DNA of 64,000 nt from Sporosarcina sp. PTS2304 (GTDB taxonomy: Bacteria > Bacillota > Bacilli > Bacillales_A > Planococcaceae), in contig NZ_CP031230.1 in assembly GCF_003351785.1 (NCBI RefSeq), forward strand, positions 1 to 64,000, in the 5' to 3' direction. The notes under the pieces are model-generated. The model saw only the letters and a program-made list of their open reading frames with translations, ran no database searches and was not told where the DNA came from. Within the stretch, counting starts at the first letter, position 1. Each line of letters starts with the position of its first letter. Positions 8,040-18,250 of the stretch are shown here, one piece after another. Position numbers and translations under genes: made by a program.

Positions 8040-9119
8040 ATGAATAAATTCATGACAATATTATTGATTTTGTTGCTTGTATTTTCCAATATGCCGTCAG
8101 TCGGTGCGATGCCTATAGAACCACGATTCGATACTACAGAACTATCGGACGGGACATTAATGATTACAAAATACAACGGCACAGAAACGGAAGTGGATAT
8201 TCCCAGTGAATTAGGAGGGAGGCTCATTACGAATATCGGAAGCGCTGCGTTCTATTCCAGAAATTTGACACGTATTACAATCCCAGACAGTGTGAAATTC
8301 ATCGGAAGTAGTGCTTTTGGTAGCAATTCATTAACGACTGTTCATATTCCCGAAGGAGTACGAACGATAGGACCATACGCATTCTACTCCAATAAACTAA
8401 CAGAAGTTTCAATTCCAGATAATGTCACTTCCATAGAAGAGAGAGCCTTTCAAATGAATCAACTAACAAACGTAGAATTACTAGGAAATGACCTTATAAT
8501 AGGAGATTTTGCATTTGCTAATAATAAATTAACGAGCATTTCTATTGCAAATGGAGTAAAAAAAATAGGTGAAAGTGCCTTTCGTTACAACCGCTTAACG
8601 AGTATAGAAATTCCAGGAAGTGTAGAGACAATCGGACAATTTGCTTTTAGTGGGAGCTTCAATGGATTAGAAAATGAGTTAACGGATGTGAAGATTCAGA
8701 ACGGTGTTAAAAGTATCGGATCTAATGCTTTCTTTATAGGTAGTTTGACTAGCGTTACTATTCCGGAAAGTGTAGAGAATTTAGATAGTTCTGCTTTTGC
8801 CTATCATCTCTTAGAGGAAGTTACATTTGAAGGAAATCCAACAATCGGAAGCTACGGACTGGATCAGGCTGGACCACGTTATAAAGAATTCAAAGGCTGG
8901 TACACAGACGAAGAATTCACTTCGGAATGGAACGGAACTTCAGTACCTGAAGGAAAGAAACTTTACGGTAAAAGACTGCCTGCTCCGCCACAAGAAGTAA
9001 GTGCTGTGAAGGGGCTGGAAGAAGCGACCGTTTCATTCACAGGTCCAACGCATATGGGCGGGAATGCAGTGACGAATTATTCCGTAAAAGTATATATCGA
9101 CGGAATCGAACAAATAGAC
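8040..9119 (+). pseudogene. BspA-like leucine-rich repeat surface protein, 5' part (interrupted by ISL3 element)
   Basis: The first 360 codons of a secreted LRR_5 (BspA-like) protein. The ATG at 8040 is chosen because GGAG lies 8 bases upstream. Residues 1-27 form a signal peptide (KFMTILLILLLVFSNMPSVGA). From about residue 60 to 260 there are LRR_5 repeats of about 23 residues (IGSAAFYSRNLTRITIPDSV, and so on), then a GWYTDEEFTSEWNG element and the start of an Fn3 domain. At 9120 an insertion sequence begins; translation would run into it and stop at 9150-9152. Without the element and one copy of the 8-bp duplication, codon GAC (9117-9119) joins TTG at 10848 exactly in frame, giving a 1147-residue protein. 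Likely role: cell-surface adhesion or structure. Confidence 0.85.
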
Positions 9120-10839
9120 GGCTCTTACGCAATCTTGGTGAACAATTACTAGTGTAAGCTGCAGAGTAAAAAATGTTTTTTAAAAATAATTACCATTGAT
9201 AAAGAAATCTATTTCGCAGAACATCAAACCCGGCTCTTCCATACATCATCCGTTTGATTGTTTTCAATCGATTGACCTGGCCTTCTACTGGACCGTTGCT
9301 CCATAGTTCCCGAATTCCAAGTGTGACGGCATCAAGATCCTGGCAGATTCCATTGATGAACGAACGGATAAATTTATCTTCGATACTCTTCTGTCTTTCA
9401 ATCCATGCCGGCAGCTGTTGATCCTTTTTTGACTTTACTAGCTCTCTGAACGAATGTACCAATTCATTAAATTTTGTTATGAGAGGAAAGGCGGTTAACA
9501 ACTCTGGATGCAGCTCAGCGATTTCATCTAGGCTATCCTTGTTATCAGGATTCCATATAAGGGAAAGGATTTTTTGTCGAAACGAGAAGGCCTCTTTACC
9601 TTTACGCTCTATTTTTTTGCGCTCTTTGGCTATCATGGTGTTCAATGTGGTCATAGAACCGGTATAGCCTTCTGTACGACATTGCTCCTCAATCATCTTC
9701 GCAGTCTGGCCTTTTTTTACTAGGGAGTGGATCAGCGGGCGATATTTTTCATAGGGAGATCCCCTCTGGTGGTTTGGCTTTCTGGTCTGACGCAAATCTG
9801 AATACACTGTCCCCCTTGAAATGCCAAGCTCCCTGGCAATAGCCATTGCTTGAAATCCTTGCGCAGACAGAGCTTGAACCTGTTGAATGCGCGCCCACCT
9901 TTTATCTTCGTTTTCCATTCTGATCTTTTCGCTTTTACGAAGAGGATCCTCTCTGTCTGTTTTTTCAGTTATCGTCTCATCCAAAGAATCAGGAATCCAT
10001 TTTGCAGGTATATGTGCATATACTGCCTTTTTCACAGAGTCGAACAGTTGATGGAGAATATGCCAGCGGTCTGTCGCCTGTACTATTTCGTGTGAAGCTT
10101 CGCGGACGGCTTTCGCATAGCTCTTTGACCCATCCCGAGTAATGAGTTTAATTTCCGGACGGGCGGAAAGCCATGCAGCTACCTGTTCATGCTCTCTTGA
10201 ATTTAACATGTCCAATGGTTTATGGGTCAACAGATCAATCAGAACGGTTCCGTAGGTCATTCGCTTTTTGAAAGCAAAGTCATCAATACCGACGAAAGGG
10301 AGAGTGTCCTGGTTCATAAGAAAGTTTCTTTACCTTTCTGAGAAGTGTATCGTGGCTGACAGGAATATAAAGGGCTCTGCAGACTTTCTCGGCTGTCAGG
10401 CAGTTGGTAGAAAGGGCAATCTTTTCAAGCGCATGTTCCAGACGTTCAGTTCTTCTTTGATAAGGCTTCAGCCAAGAAAGACGCTCGGTAAAAATACGGG
10501 ATTCACATTCGGAATTGTCGCAGAACCATTTGCGGACTATGATCTGCAACTGAACCGCTAGATTGGAAAACGGAAGGTCGTTTACCCGCCGGCAATAGCG
10601 GCTATGCGGGCGGCTTGAAGCTTTTCGGCATGTGGGACACGTGGCTGAACTCGAATTAACTTCAAGGATTATAAATAGATTTTGATTTGTCTGCTCTTGA
10701 TGAATTACTTTCACATGAGCATCAGGCTGACCAATAGGATTATCAACATAAGACAGCATGGGGATAGCCACCTTTCCATTTTTAGAAACTATACCCCGAA
10801 AATGAAAAAATAAAGCTTCACCAACATTACGTAAGAGCC
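9120..10839 (-). mobile_element. ISL3-family insertion sequence (1720 bp)
   Basis: The terminal inverted repeats begin GGCTCTTACG at both ends (left GGCTCTTACGCAATCTTGGT; right, reverse-complemented, GGCTCTTACGTAATGTTGGT). The element is bordered by the direct repeat AAATAGAC at 9112-9119 and 10840-10847, an 8-bp target duplication as expected for ISL3. It carries a transposase of the ISL3 type on the minus strand that is broken by a frameshift. The intact target duplication argues for a fairly recent insertion into the LRR protein gene. Confidence 0.92.
9190..10759 (-). pseudogene. ISL3-family transposase, frameshifted
   Basis: Two overlapping frames together make one transposase. The first (10283-10759; ATG with AAAGGTGG upstream) carries the N-terminal zinc-finger region (CPTCRKAS ... 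CDNSEC) and helix-turn-helix (LSTNCLTAEKVCRALYIPVS). The second (9190-10317) carries the DDE catalytic domain beginning PFVGIDDFAFKKRMTYGT, with LITRDGSKSYAKAV and ATDRWHILHQLF, and ending in the conserved NGPVEGQVNRLKTIKRMMYGRAGFDVLRNR region. The frames are offset by one base at a CCC-TTT run (10295-10300 on the plus strand). Removing one base there restores HSPFVGIDDFAF. The simplest reading is a single-base insertion that inactivates the enzyme; programmed frameshifting is less likely. Confidence 0.85.
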
Positions 10840-10847
10840 AAATAGAC

Positions 10848-13211
10848 TTGCTGACAACTGGTGATATGTCGCCGATTACAGTAACTGGTTTAACGCCAGG
10901 TACAGCATATACATTCAAAGTTATGGCAACGAATGCAACGGGCGACAGCGTACTTTCTCAAGCAACAACTGCAGTTACACCAATTGCAGCATATGAAACT
11001 AGTGAAAATTCAGATGGCACAGTAACTCTTACCGCATATAACGACACGAAGAAAGAAATTGTCATTCCTAATGAAATCAATGGTAAGGTCGTATCAAAAA
11101 TTGGAGATAATGTGTTCAAAGATAAAGGGCTAACGAGTGTACAACTTCCCGAGCAACTATCGAACATTGGAGAAAATGCATTCTCAGGAAATGAATTAAC
11201 AAACGTGGTCATCCATAGAACTGGAAAGGCAATTTATATAGGTAAGCATGCATTTAGTAATAATAAAATTACACAAGTCACTTTGCCGTTAGGTGTCGTG
11301 GAGATAGAGGACTATGCATTCTCAGGAAATGCACTACCGACTGTACAAATTCCAAGTAGTCTTGGGACGATTGGTGAGAGTGCCTTTAGTCATAATGAGA
11401 TGACTAGCTTAAAAATACCTATTAGTTTGAGTACGATAGGAAAGAGTGCTTTCAGTCACAATAAAATCACGAATCTGATAGTTCCACCTTATACTGTGAT
11501 CAGGGAAAGTGCGTTTAGCTATAACGAACTAACTAATGTAACATTTCATATAAGAGTAGCGAGAATAGCAGAAGATGTATTTAGTCATAATAAACTTACG
11601 ACTGTAGCGATTCCTGAAAATATTCAAATAATCGGTTCAAATGCATTTTCTTCTAATCAAATCGAACATGTTTCATTCGAAGGTTCACCCACTATTGGAG
11701 CGAATGCTTTCAAACAAGACGCGACGGTATTTCCAGAATTCGTGGGATGGTATACGGATGCATCATTAAGCAATGAATGGAATGGAATATCTATTGTGAG
11801 CGGAGAGAAACTATACGCGAAGCGCAAGCCGAATGAACCGACAGATGTCAAAGCGGTAGCAGGAGTAGCTAAAGCGACTGTGTCATTTACAGGACCGACA
11901 CATACAGATGGGAATGTAGTGACTGGATACAAAGTGAAAGTGTTTGAAGGTGGACAAGAAGTGGTTGGGCTAGAAACAACGGGTCTTGCGTCACCAATTA
12001 CTGTAAATAAACTAAAACCTAGAAAATCTTACACGTTTAAAGTACTTGCGACGAACAAAGCGGGTGATAGTAAGGAATCGGAGTTGTCGGAACATGTCGT
12101 CCCGCGTGCGCCATATGTCCCGACAGTTCCAGATAATCCTGCACCACAACCAACAACTGAAATAATTCCATTGCCTGCTGATGCCGGTTCCGTTGTTACA
12201 ACCGCAACCATTACACGTACAACCGATCCAGCAGGTAAGAAAAAAGACGAAATCCATTTTTCACCGAAGCATGCTGATGAAATCGTTCCGAACCTAAAAG
12301 AATCAGGAAACGAGTGGGCACGTATCGTGATTCCTGATACGAATGATGAAGTGTCTGAACTAGATATATCATTCCATCCAGACGCTATGAAGACATTCCG
12401 AGGAAGTGGAGTCGGTCTTGAAGTTGTCACGGAAAATGCAAGGCTGATCGTCCCGACAGAGTCAATTGCAAACGTAACTGAACATCTGTATTTCCGTGTA
12501 CTGCCAATCAAAGATGAGAAACAAAAGAAAGAAATAGAAGAACGTGCGAAACAAGAAGAAGTTGTCAAAAGTGTGGCGGGCAATCTGCGCGTTGAAGTAG
12601 CGAGTCGTCCGATGATGATTGAAACGAATATGCCGAATCAACCAGTAGATATCATTCTTCCGCTAAAAGGTCTAATGATTCCTACAGATGCAAAAGAACG
12701 AGAAAAATTCTTTAACAAACTTGGCGTGTTTATCGAACATAGTGATGGGGAAAAGGTATTTGTCAAAGGAGAAGTTGTTCTGTACAAAGAGGGAGAGTTC
12801 GGTCTTAAATTCACCGTCGAGAAATTTAGTACGTTTACGATTATTCAAATGGAAGAAGGATGGAAAGTACCTACCATCAATGATCAGTATACCGGTCAGA
12901 CAACTGTGCTCGAACAGCTAGTGCCGATCGATAAAGTATGGACCATTACGTTCAACCAAGCGGCGAATCCCAAAACGGTCAATGCGTCGACTGTCTATAT
13001 ATATGATGAAAAAGGTAAGAAAATCGACATAGAAAGTCAACTGACGAATCAAAACCGCTCGATTACTATTACTCCTGTAGCGCCTTATGCACCGGACACA
13101 TCATATTATGTATACTTGGAAGGAAGCATCGAATCGTCTAGGGGGAAGGCACTTGGTAACCCATTGCGTTACGTATTTAAAACAAAGGAAATCGAAAATC
13201 TAAAGAACTGA
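10848..13211 (+). pseudogene. BspA-like LRR surface protein, 3' part (separated from its start by the ISL3 element)
   Basis: The remaining 787 codons of the interrupted surface protein. The segment opens by completing the Fn3 domain (ITVTGLTPGTAYTFKVMATNATGDS). It continues with a second block of LRR_5 repeats (about 45-310 of this part; IGESAFSHNEMTSLKIP-type units), a second GWYTD element and a second Fn3 domain (ITVNKLKPRKSYTFKVLATNKAGDS). A beta-rich region and a C-terminal Big_5/SbsA-like Ig domain follow (KVWTITFNQAANPKTVNASTVYIYD). There is no LPXTG or SLH motif. It lacks a ribosome site and signal peptide of its own, so it is probably not made, or is made only as fragments. Confidence 0.85.
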
Positions 13212-13253
13212 TAAGTAAATATGAAATGGTCAAACAATATAGGGAACGTACAG

Positions 13254-13294
13254 GGAGTCTTCTACTCGTGAAAGCGGGAGAAGACTTCTTTTCA
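13254..13294 (+). terminator. Terminator after the LRR protein gene
   Basis: A hairpin with arms GAGTCTTCTACTCG and CGGGAGAAGACTTC, followed by TTTTC. Confidence 0.85.
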
Positions 13295-13432
13295 TTTTAT
13301 AAATAGAGAGAAGCGGAGGAAAAAGTCATTGAGGCAACTAGACTTAGGGAAATAACCTATATCTTTCTACACAGACGTATCGTATAATCAATTAGAATTA
13401 GTAAAACACATATTTCAAGGAGCAATCGATGA

Positions 13433-14554
13433 ATGACGATTATAATTATCGGCGATGAAAGTAACGATGTCCTTACTATTCGGGTAAATTTAGAACAATT
13501 GGGACTGCATAACATTCATTTATTTCAAAGTGCGTATGAGGCTATTCAATATGAGCATGTATTCCTAAAAGAAGAAATTCGTCTCATCATTTATGATGCG
13601 AATTTACATGTAGAGAATTGCGAAGCGCATTGTCGTGAAATTGAAGCATTGACTGTGTGGAGAGGTGTGCCGATTTTATTGGCAACGTCATATGAAAAGC
13701 CGGTACTATTTGAACGGGTATTAGAGGTAGGAATATTTGATTTTATTTTGAAGCCATTTGATGTGATGCAGTTAAAAAACCGTATTCAAATTGCGCTAAA
13801 GTATTATGAGGAAACGAAGAAGCGGAAAGAGCATGAGAGACAGCTACAGATGGACTTAAAAATCGCAAAAAATGTCCAAAAAAGCGCACTGACAGAAAAT
13901 TTATCACTACCACATATTGAAATAGACGGTATATATTTCACATCTCAATCATTAGGTGGAGATATGTACTGCTGGTTTCAATTAAATGATGACTTAACGG
14001 CTGTCATGATATTTGACGTAATGGGGCATGGAGTTCCAGCAGCGCTTGTGACGATGTCTATTCGATCGCTTTTGAAAGAAATTATCGTCAAACTGATTGA
14101 TCCTGTTCATGTTATTAAGGAAATGAATCGCAAAATTTACGAGCTCTTTTATACAGACGGCTTGGATTCATATTTAGTGACTGCCATCTATGCCATCATT
14201 GATAAAAAGAATTCGACACTACAATATGTAAACGCTTCCCATCCTGAAGGTGTCATGTTCGGAAAGTACGGAGAAACGGTGAAAATGCATGCAAACTCTC
14301 CGATTCTAGGGTTATTTCCCACCATTCAAGTGCAAGCGAAAAGTATCCGTCTCACAGGTTGGCATCGCATCATTTTATATACAGACGGTTTACTTACGTT
14401 ATACCCCGATCAACTTATTGACTGGGACTTTTTCCATTCATACAGTGCGCAAAATAATGGACTTCTTTTACGAAAATTTACTGAAAAATACGGCTTGTGC
14501 TATTTGCCATTAGAAGATGATATTACAGTTGTTTCAATAACAACGACAAGTTAA
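13433..14554 (+). CDS. Response-regulator-linked SpoIIE/PP2C-type phosphatase (RsbU-like)
   Basis: A 373-residue protein joining a receiver domain (about 1-120; the expected acidic pocket is partly degenerate, with DES near the start, Asp in LIIYDANLH and Lys in FILKPFD) to a PPM/SpoIIE phosphatase domain (about 170-370) by a coiled helix. The phosphatase metal motifs are visible: SLGGDMYCW, IFDVMGHGVPAALVTM, LYTDGL and the terminal LEDDITVVSI. Such proteins dephosphorylate a STAS-domain anti-sigma antagonist, and the likely substrate is encoded three genes downstream. AAGGAG lies about 10 bases before the ATG. It is the first gene of a four-gene operon (13433-17091). Confidence 0.88.
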   Translation: MTIIIIGDESNDVLTIRVNLEQLGLHNIHLFQSAYEAIQYEHVFLKEEIRLIIYDANLHVENCEAHCREIEALTVWRGVPILLATSYEKPVLFERVLEVGIFDFILKPFDVMQLKNRIQIALKYYEETKKRKEHERQLQMDLKIAKNVQKSALTENLSLPHIEIDGIYFTSQSLGGDMYCWFQLNDDLTAVMIFDVMGHGVPAALVTMSIRSLLKEIIVKLIDPVHVIKEMNRKIYELFYTDGLDSYLVTAIYAIIDKKNSTLQYVNASHPEGVMFGKYGETVKMHANSPILGLFPTIQVQAKSIRLTGWHRIILYTDGLLTLYPDQLIDWDFFHSYSAQNNGLLLRKFTEKYGLCYLPLEDDITVVSITTTS

Positions 14555-14569
14555 GTGAGGGAATTACTT

Positions 14570-14995
14570 ATGGAATTTACGTTTGCAATCAAACCAAATC
14601 AGCAATCGATCTTCTTGACGGATCATTTCATGGAGACGTATACAGAAATGTATGACATTCCACATGCCAGAGAAATTTGTTTTGTAACACATGAACTCGT
14701 TATTAATGCGGTGGAGGCAATGGAAAGAGAAGGGCTTACGGAATCCATTGAAGTCTATGTGCGCAATGAGGAAGGTGATCTTTGTGTTACTGTGACCGAT
14801 TACGCAGAAGGTATTCCGAAAGAGCAATGGCAATCCATGCTTACGAATAATATGGACGAAGAAAATTTTTGCGAACGAGGCCGCGGATTTTTTTTCATTC
14901 AACAGATGGTCGATGAATTATGGTTTGAACAATTACCGGATAGTCAATTTCTAGTCGGTGTGAAGAAAAAACTAGTGATGGCGGAGGAAATGTAA
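14570..14995 (+). CDS. RsbW-like ATP-binding anti-sigma factor / serine kinase
   Basis: A 141-residue GHKL ATPase-fold protein (HATPase_c_2) of the RsbW/SpoIIAB type. The Bergerat-fold motifs are visible: THELVINAVEAMEREG (N box), VTDYAEGIP (G1) and CERGRGFFFIQQMVDELW (G2). The ATG at 14570 is preferred over an in-frame GTG at 14555 because GTGAGGGA lies about 8 bases upstream of it. In partner-switching systems such a kinase phosphorylates a STAS protein and sequesters a target, usually a sigma factor. No sigma factor gene is in this operon, so the output may be the chemoreceptor that follows directly (stop TAA abuts its ATG) or a factor encoded elsewhere. Confidence 0.85.
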   Translation: MEFTFAIKPNQQSIFLTDHFMETYTEMYDIPHAREICFVTHELVINAVEAMEREGLTESIEVYVRNEEGDLCVTVTDYAEGIPKEQWQSMLTNNMDEENFCERGRGFFFIQQMVDELWFEQLPDSQFLVGVKKKLVMAEEM

Positions 14996-16690
14996 ATGAA
15001 CGGGTCGCTCGGCAGGAAAATCAACGGACTATTTTTACTCGCTATTTTATTGCTTGCTAGTATTGTAAGTGGGTTGAATTATTTCGTAACGAAAGAAAAC
15101 TTATTGAAAGCAGCAGAAGCGAAACTGCTGTCGGATTTGCAGTTGAGTATAGAATTATTGGATATTTCAGTGCCAGGTGATTGGTCTATTACGAATGGTT
15201 CATTGTATAAAGGGAAAATGGATATGAAGGAAGCGTTTGAAATTCCGGATCAATTAGGAGAGTTAACAGACGGCAATACGATGTCTATTTTCCAAGGCGA
15301 TACGCGCATTACAACAAATATTATAGAAAATGGTGAGAGACGTTTAGGTACGAAAGTTGCTGATGAAGTGGGGAATGTCGTTCTTGGGAAAAAGGAACGC
15401 TTTGTCGGGACGGCAGATGTACTTGGAGAACCGTTTCAAGCAGCGTATGATCCTATTTTCAACGCAAGCGGAGAAGTAATCGGTATTATTGCAGTGGCAC
15501 TTCCTACTGCTCCTTATATAAAAATCGCAGCATCATCCGCCACACAAACGATCATTATTTCACTCGTCTTAGCTCTGCTCGTCATTGTCATTGTCAGTTT
15601 GATAATTCAACGTATCATTATCCGGCCGATCAATCAGTTACGTGACAATGCGAACGAACTGGCTGACTTGAACTTGAATGTTGCTTTATACGAAGCAAAA
15701 GGAACTGATGAAATTGCGGAACTATCAGCAGCTTTTCGCAATATGAAAGAGCAGTTAACCGATACGATGCAAAACGTCGCAAAAAATGCAAATGAGGTCG
15801 CGACTTCATCTGTCGCACTGGAAGAATCCGCACAACAAACAAATGAAACAGCAAGTCAAATTGCTACAACGATGAACGAAATTGCAGCTGGCGTGACGAC
15901 ACAATCTGAACATGCAGAACAGATTAGCAAAATGATGCGAGACACCATTGCGGAAGTGGAGAGAAATTTAGCTCATGTTGAGCAAAGTTTAGTGAATGCA
16001 CAACAATCCACAGTCATTGCACATGAAGGAGAGCAAGCGATTAGCAAAGCAATTTCTCATTTAAGCACCGTCACAGAAACAGTAAGCTACGCAACAGATT
16101 CTATTCAAAAGCTAGGGATGCGTTCAGAAGAAATCGGTGGGATCATTACAGTCATTACAGCTATTTCCGAACAAACGAACTTACTGGCACTAAACGCTGC
16201 GATTGAAGCAGCTAGAGCAGGAGAGCATGGGAAAGGTTTCGCAGTCGTGGCGGCGGAAGTCCGAAAATTAGCCGAACAATCTACAGCCGCAGCACAGCAA
16301 ATTACGGATTTAATTACCGATATACAAGCAGAGACATCAGTGACAGTGCGTACAATGGAAAGTAATTTAACCGCTGTAGAAGAACAAGTAATTATTATAA
16401 ATGAAGGTGGGGACGCGCTGAAGCATATAGTAGAAAAAGTAAGTGAGACGGAGTCGGGTGTGGGGCAGATCAAAGACGCATTCCATCGTGTCAATTCTAA
16501 TTCGTATGCGGTTCAAGAAGCGATTGTTACGATTTCAGCCGTTATTGAAGAATCTGCTGCGGCTACTGAAGAAATTGCAGCTTCTTCTGAAGAACAATAT
16601 GCGACCGTAGCAGAAATGGCAGACAATACGACGAGTGTAGCGGAGGTAGCAGATCGGTTACGTGAAGAAGTAAATAAATTTACTATGTAA
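14996..16690 (+). CDS. Methyl-accepting chemotaxis protein
   Basis: A 564-residue transmembrane chemoreceptor. TM1 is at about 10-30, a periplasm-facing single-Cache-like sensor at about 35-185 ([22 protein letters not shown]), TM2 at about 188-208 ([19 protein letters not shown]), HAMP at about 209-262, and the long signalling hairpin at about 275-564. The invariant tip [20 protein letters not shown] ... [18 protein letters not shown] is intact. The ATG immediately follows the stop of the RsbW-like gene, showing tight translational linkage. Its placement between anti-sigma kinase and STAS genes is unusual and suggests that it feeds the partner-switching module as well as, or instead of, CheA. 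The ligand is unknown. Confidence 0.92.
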   Translation: MNGSLGRKINGLFLLAILLLASIVSGLNYFVTKENLLKAAEAKLLSDLQLSIELLDISVPGDWSITNGSLYKGKMDMKEAFEIPDQLGELTDGNTMSIFQGDTRITTNIIENGERRLGTKVADEVGNVVLGKKERFVGTADVLGEPFQAAYDPIFNASGEVIGIIAVALPTAPYIKIAASSATQTIIISLVLALLVIVIVSLIIQRIIIRPINQLRDNANELADLNLNVALYEAKGTDEIAELSAAFRNMKEQLTDTMQNVAKNANEVATSSVALEESAQQTNETASQIATTMNEIAAGVTTQSEHAEQISKMMRDTIAEVERNLAHVEQSLVNAQQSTVIAHEGEQAISKAISHLSTVTETVSYATDSIQKLGMRSEEIGGIITVITAISEQTNLLALNAAIEAARAGEHGKGFAVVAAEVRKLAEQSTAAAQQITDLITDIQAETSVTVRTMESNLTAVEEQVIIINEGGDALKHIVEKVSETESGVGQIKDAFHRVNSNSYAVQEAIVTISAVIEESAAATEEIAASSEEQYATVAEMADNTTSVAEVADRLREEVNKFTM

Positions 16691-16704
16691 TGGGGGCAAT
16701 CCAT

Positions 16705-17091
16705 ATGGAACAGAAAACAGCAACATTGCAAGTTGTAGAAAAAGAAACGTATGTAGTTCTCGAGTTTTCAGGTTATTTACAGTACACCTTAATTGAAGAG
16801 TTGAAAAAACGTTTGCAAACGACACGTTTTAAAGAAGGCCACAGCTTTATACTCGATATGAGTAACGTGCAAAACATCGATAGTACAGGATTCGGCATGA
16901 TCGTCAACTTTGCTAAAAAAGTTTCATTGAAAAATGAAAAAATCGCTATTATTGTAGTCGATGCGTTCGTGCGGAAGCTATTCGCTATCTCACAGTGCGA
17001 TAAAGTATTCCCAATCGTCGATAATGAAACAGCAGCGTTACAAATTATTCAACAGACGGTCAAGACAGAGTTATCTATTAATGAGTATTGA
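16705..17091 (+). CDS. STAS-domain anti-sigma factor antagonist (RsbV/SpoIIAA-like)
   Basis: A 128-residue STAS protein. The phosphorylatable serine is Ser60 in the motif VQNIDSTGFGMIV. The beta/alpha pattern (VVLEFSGYLQYTLIEELKKRL, FILDMSN) is standard. The ATG at 16705 is chosen because GGGGG lies 8 bases upstream; an in-frame ATG overlapping the chemoreceptor stop (16690) has no ribosome site. It should be phosphorylated by the 14570-14995 kinase and dephosphorylated by the 13433-14554 phosphatase, completing the partner-switching trio. Confidence 0.88.
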   Translation: MEQKTATLQVVEKETYVVLEFSGYLQYTLIEELKKRLQTTRFKEGHSFILDMSNVQNIDSTGFGMIVNFAKKVSLKNEKIAIIVVDAFVRKLFAISQCDKVFPIVDNETAALQIIQQTVKTELSINEY

Positions 17092-17099
17092 TAGAAAGT

Positions 17100-17395
17100 G
17101 AAGTTAACACCTAAGTCTATTAATTATCCATATTATGTATAATTCATTCATTTATTTAAGAGCGATTTTGACTATGGCGATTGATGGAGTGAAGCTGACT
17201 TGGATTGTCATGCGGCTTACACTTCCAGACGATACGCTTTCCGGAGGGTCCGCCGCGCGCCCTCCTGAAAGCGTCCGGTTTCTCTCGGGAGAATCCTCAC
17301 ACGTACACTACCTCTACAAATACTCGCAAAGTGTATCACTTCCAAATGCCAATTCCTTTCTTTGGACAATCAACAAGATAAATTTTTGAATGATA
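17100..17395 (+). repeat. Short version of the modular dispersed repeat
   Basis: This gene-free stretch carries the left outer flank of the family (CCATATTATGTATAATTCAT, then TGACTATGG and GGAGTGAAGCTGACTTGG) and the first palindrome arm (CCAGACGATACGCTTTCCGG). It passes directly into the second-type right arm (GAAAGCGTCCGG ... GGGAGAATCCT) and the right outer flank (ACGTACACTACCTCTACAAA). The linker and the inner halves present in the 0.8-1 kb copies are absent. The stretch 17400-17600 that follows is AT-rich and holds no gene that I can support. Confidence 0.75.
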
Positions 17396-17607
17396 CATAC
17401 TTGGTTCCAATCAGTCTATAATAAATAACTCAAAACGATCATCATTATTTCATTTCTTCGACAATTCTTCAAGTGATGTTGTCTTCTCTCCCTATTAATG
17501 CTATCTTATCAGTATAATAACCTATATAGTGGGAAAAATATCGAACCTTGTCGAACATCTATATACTGCGGTTTGACAGCATTCTAACTCGTGAATTGGG
17601 GGATTTA

Positions 17608-18204
17608 ATGAATACGATAGATGAAGTAAATAGTAACAGATCAAAAGGGCTACACAATCTACTTGATAAAGAATTATTGAAATTAGAAACTATTTCAATG
17701 GATGACATAGCGAATGTTTCTGTGAAAGAGTCTGAGCCGTCAGAACTTCAGCAAGCAAATCGAGAAGCCTACATAAGTTTTGAGACGCTTGGGGAGCTGT
17801 TGGAATCCGAAGCCATTGCGTCTTCCATAAAAGAAGAAATTACAGGATTGAAATTTGATGGAGCGGTAGGACAAGTAGACATGGCAAAACGCGCGGTGGA
17901 GATGTTTAACTTGATCGATCAGCTACGTCTGACACTCGAAGAAAGCAACTCTGATGATTTAGTAGCGGTGAAGTCTGTCGTCACTCAGGCGTTAGCGTTA
18001 TTACGTGAAATGGGGATTCATGAAGTAGATGTCTATGGTCAGTATGTAGATGAAGAGTTTATGGAATTGCTTGGAACCGTTCCAGCAGAAAAAGCAGCAG
18101 AAGATTTGCAAATGTATCAAGTGGCAGTCGTATACCGTAGAGCTTTTTCTTTCGAGGGTACAGGTAAAATTATTCAAGATGCACTAGTGAAGACGGTTTC
18201 GTAA
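17608..18204 (+). CDS. GrpE-like nucleotide exchange factor homologue
   Basis: A 198-residue protein whose C-terminal 60 residues resemble the beta-domain of GrpE (LREMGIHEVDVYGQYVDEEF, and a final IIQDALVKTVS resembling the family ending RPAMVKVS), preceded by a mainly helical region. GGGGG lies about 5 bases before the ATG at 17608; an upstream in-frame start near 17548 lacks a ribosome site. True GrpE is the exchange factor of DnaK and is usually encoded in the hrcA-grpE-dnaK operon. This copy instead precedes a TPR membrane protein, so it may be a paralogue serving an Hsp70-like protein encoded elsewhere. Function is inferred from weak similarity only. Confidence 0.55.
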   Translation: MNTIDEVNSNRSKGLHNLLDKELLKLETISMDDIANVSVKESEPSELQQANREAYISFETLGELLESEAIASSIKEEITGLKFDGAVGQVDMAKRAVEMFNLIDQLRLTLEESNSDDLVAVKSVVTQALALLREMGIHEVDVYGQYVDEEFMELLGTVPAEKAAEDLQMYQVAVVYRRAFSFEGTGKIIQDALVKTVS

Positions 18205-18250
18205 AGGGGGGATTTGATGAGATGCGTGAAAATGAAGAGGTGGTGGTACC

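Noticed and set aside
9054..9152. Natural C-terminus of the LRR protein at the stop codon 9150-9152
   Set aside because: The last ten codons before this stop belong to the inverted repeat of the ISL3 element. The true continuation is at 10848.
14555..14569. GTG at 14555 as start of the RsbW-like gene
   Set aside because: The G-rich ribosome site begins at that GTG and is correctly spaced for the ATG at 14570.
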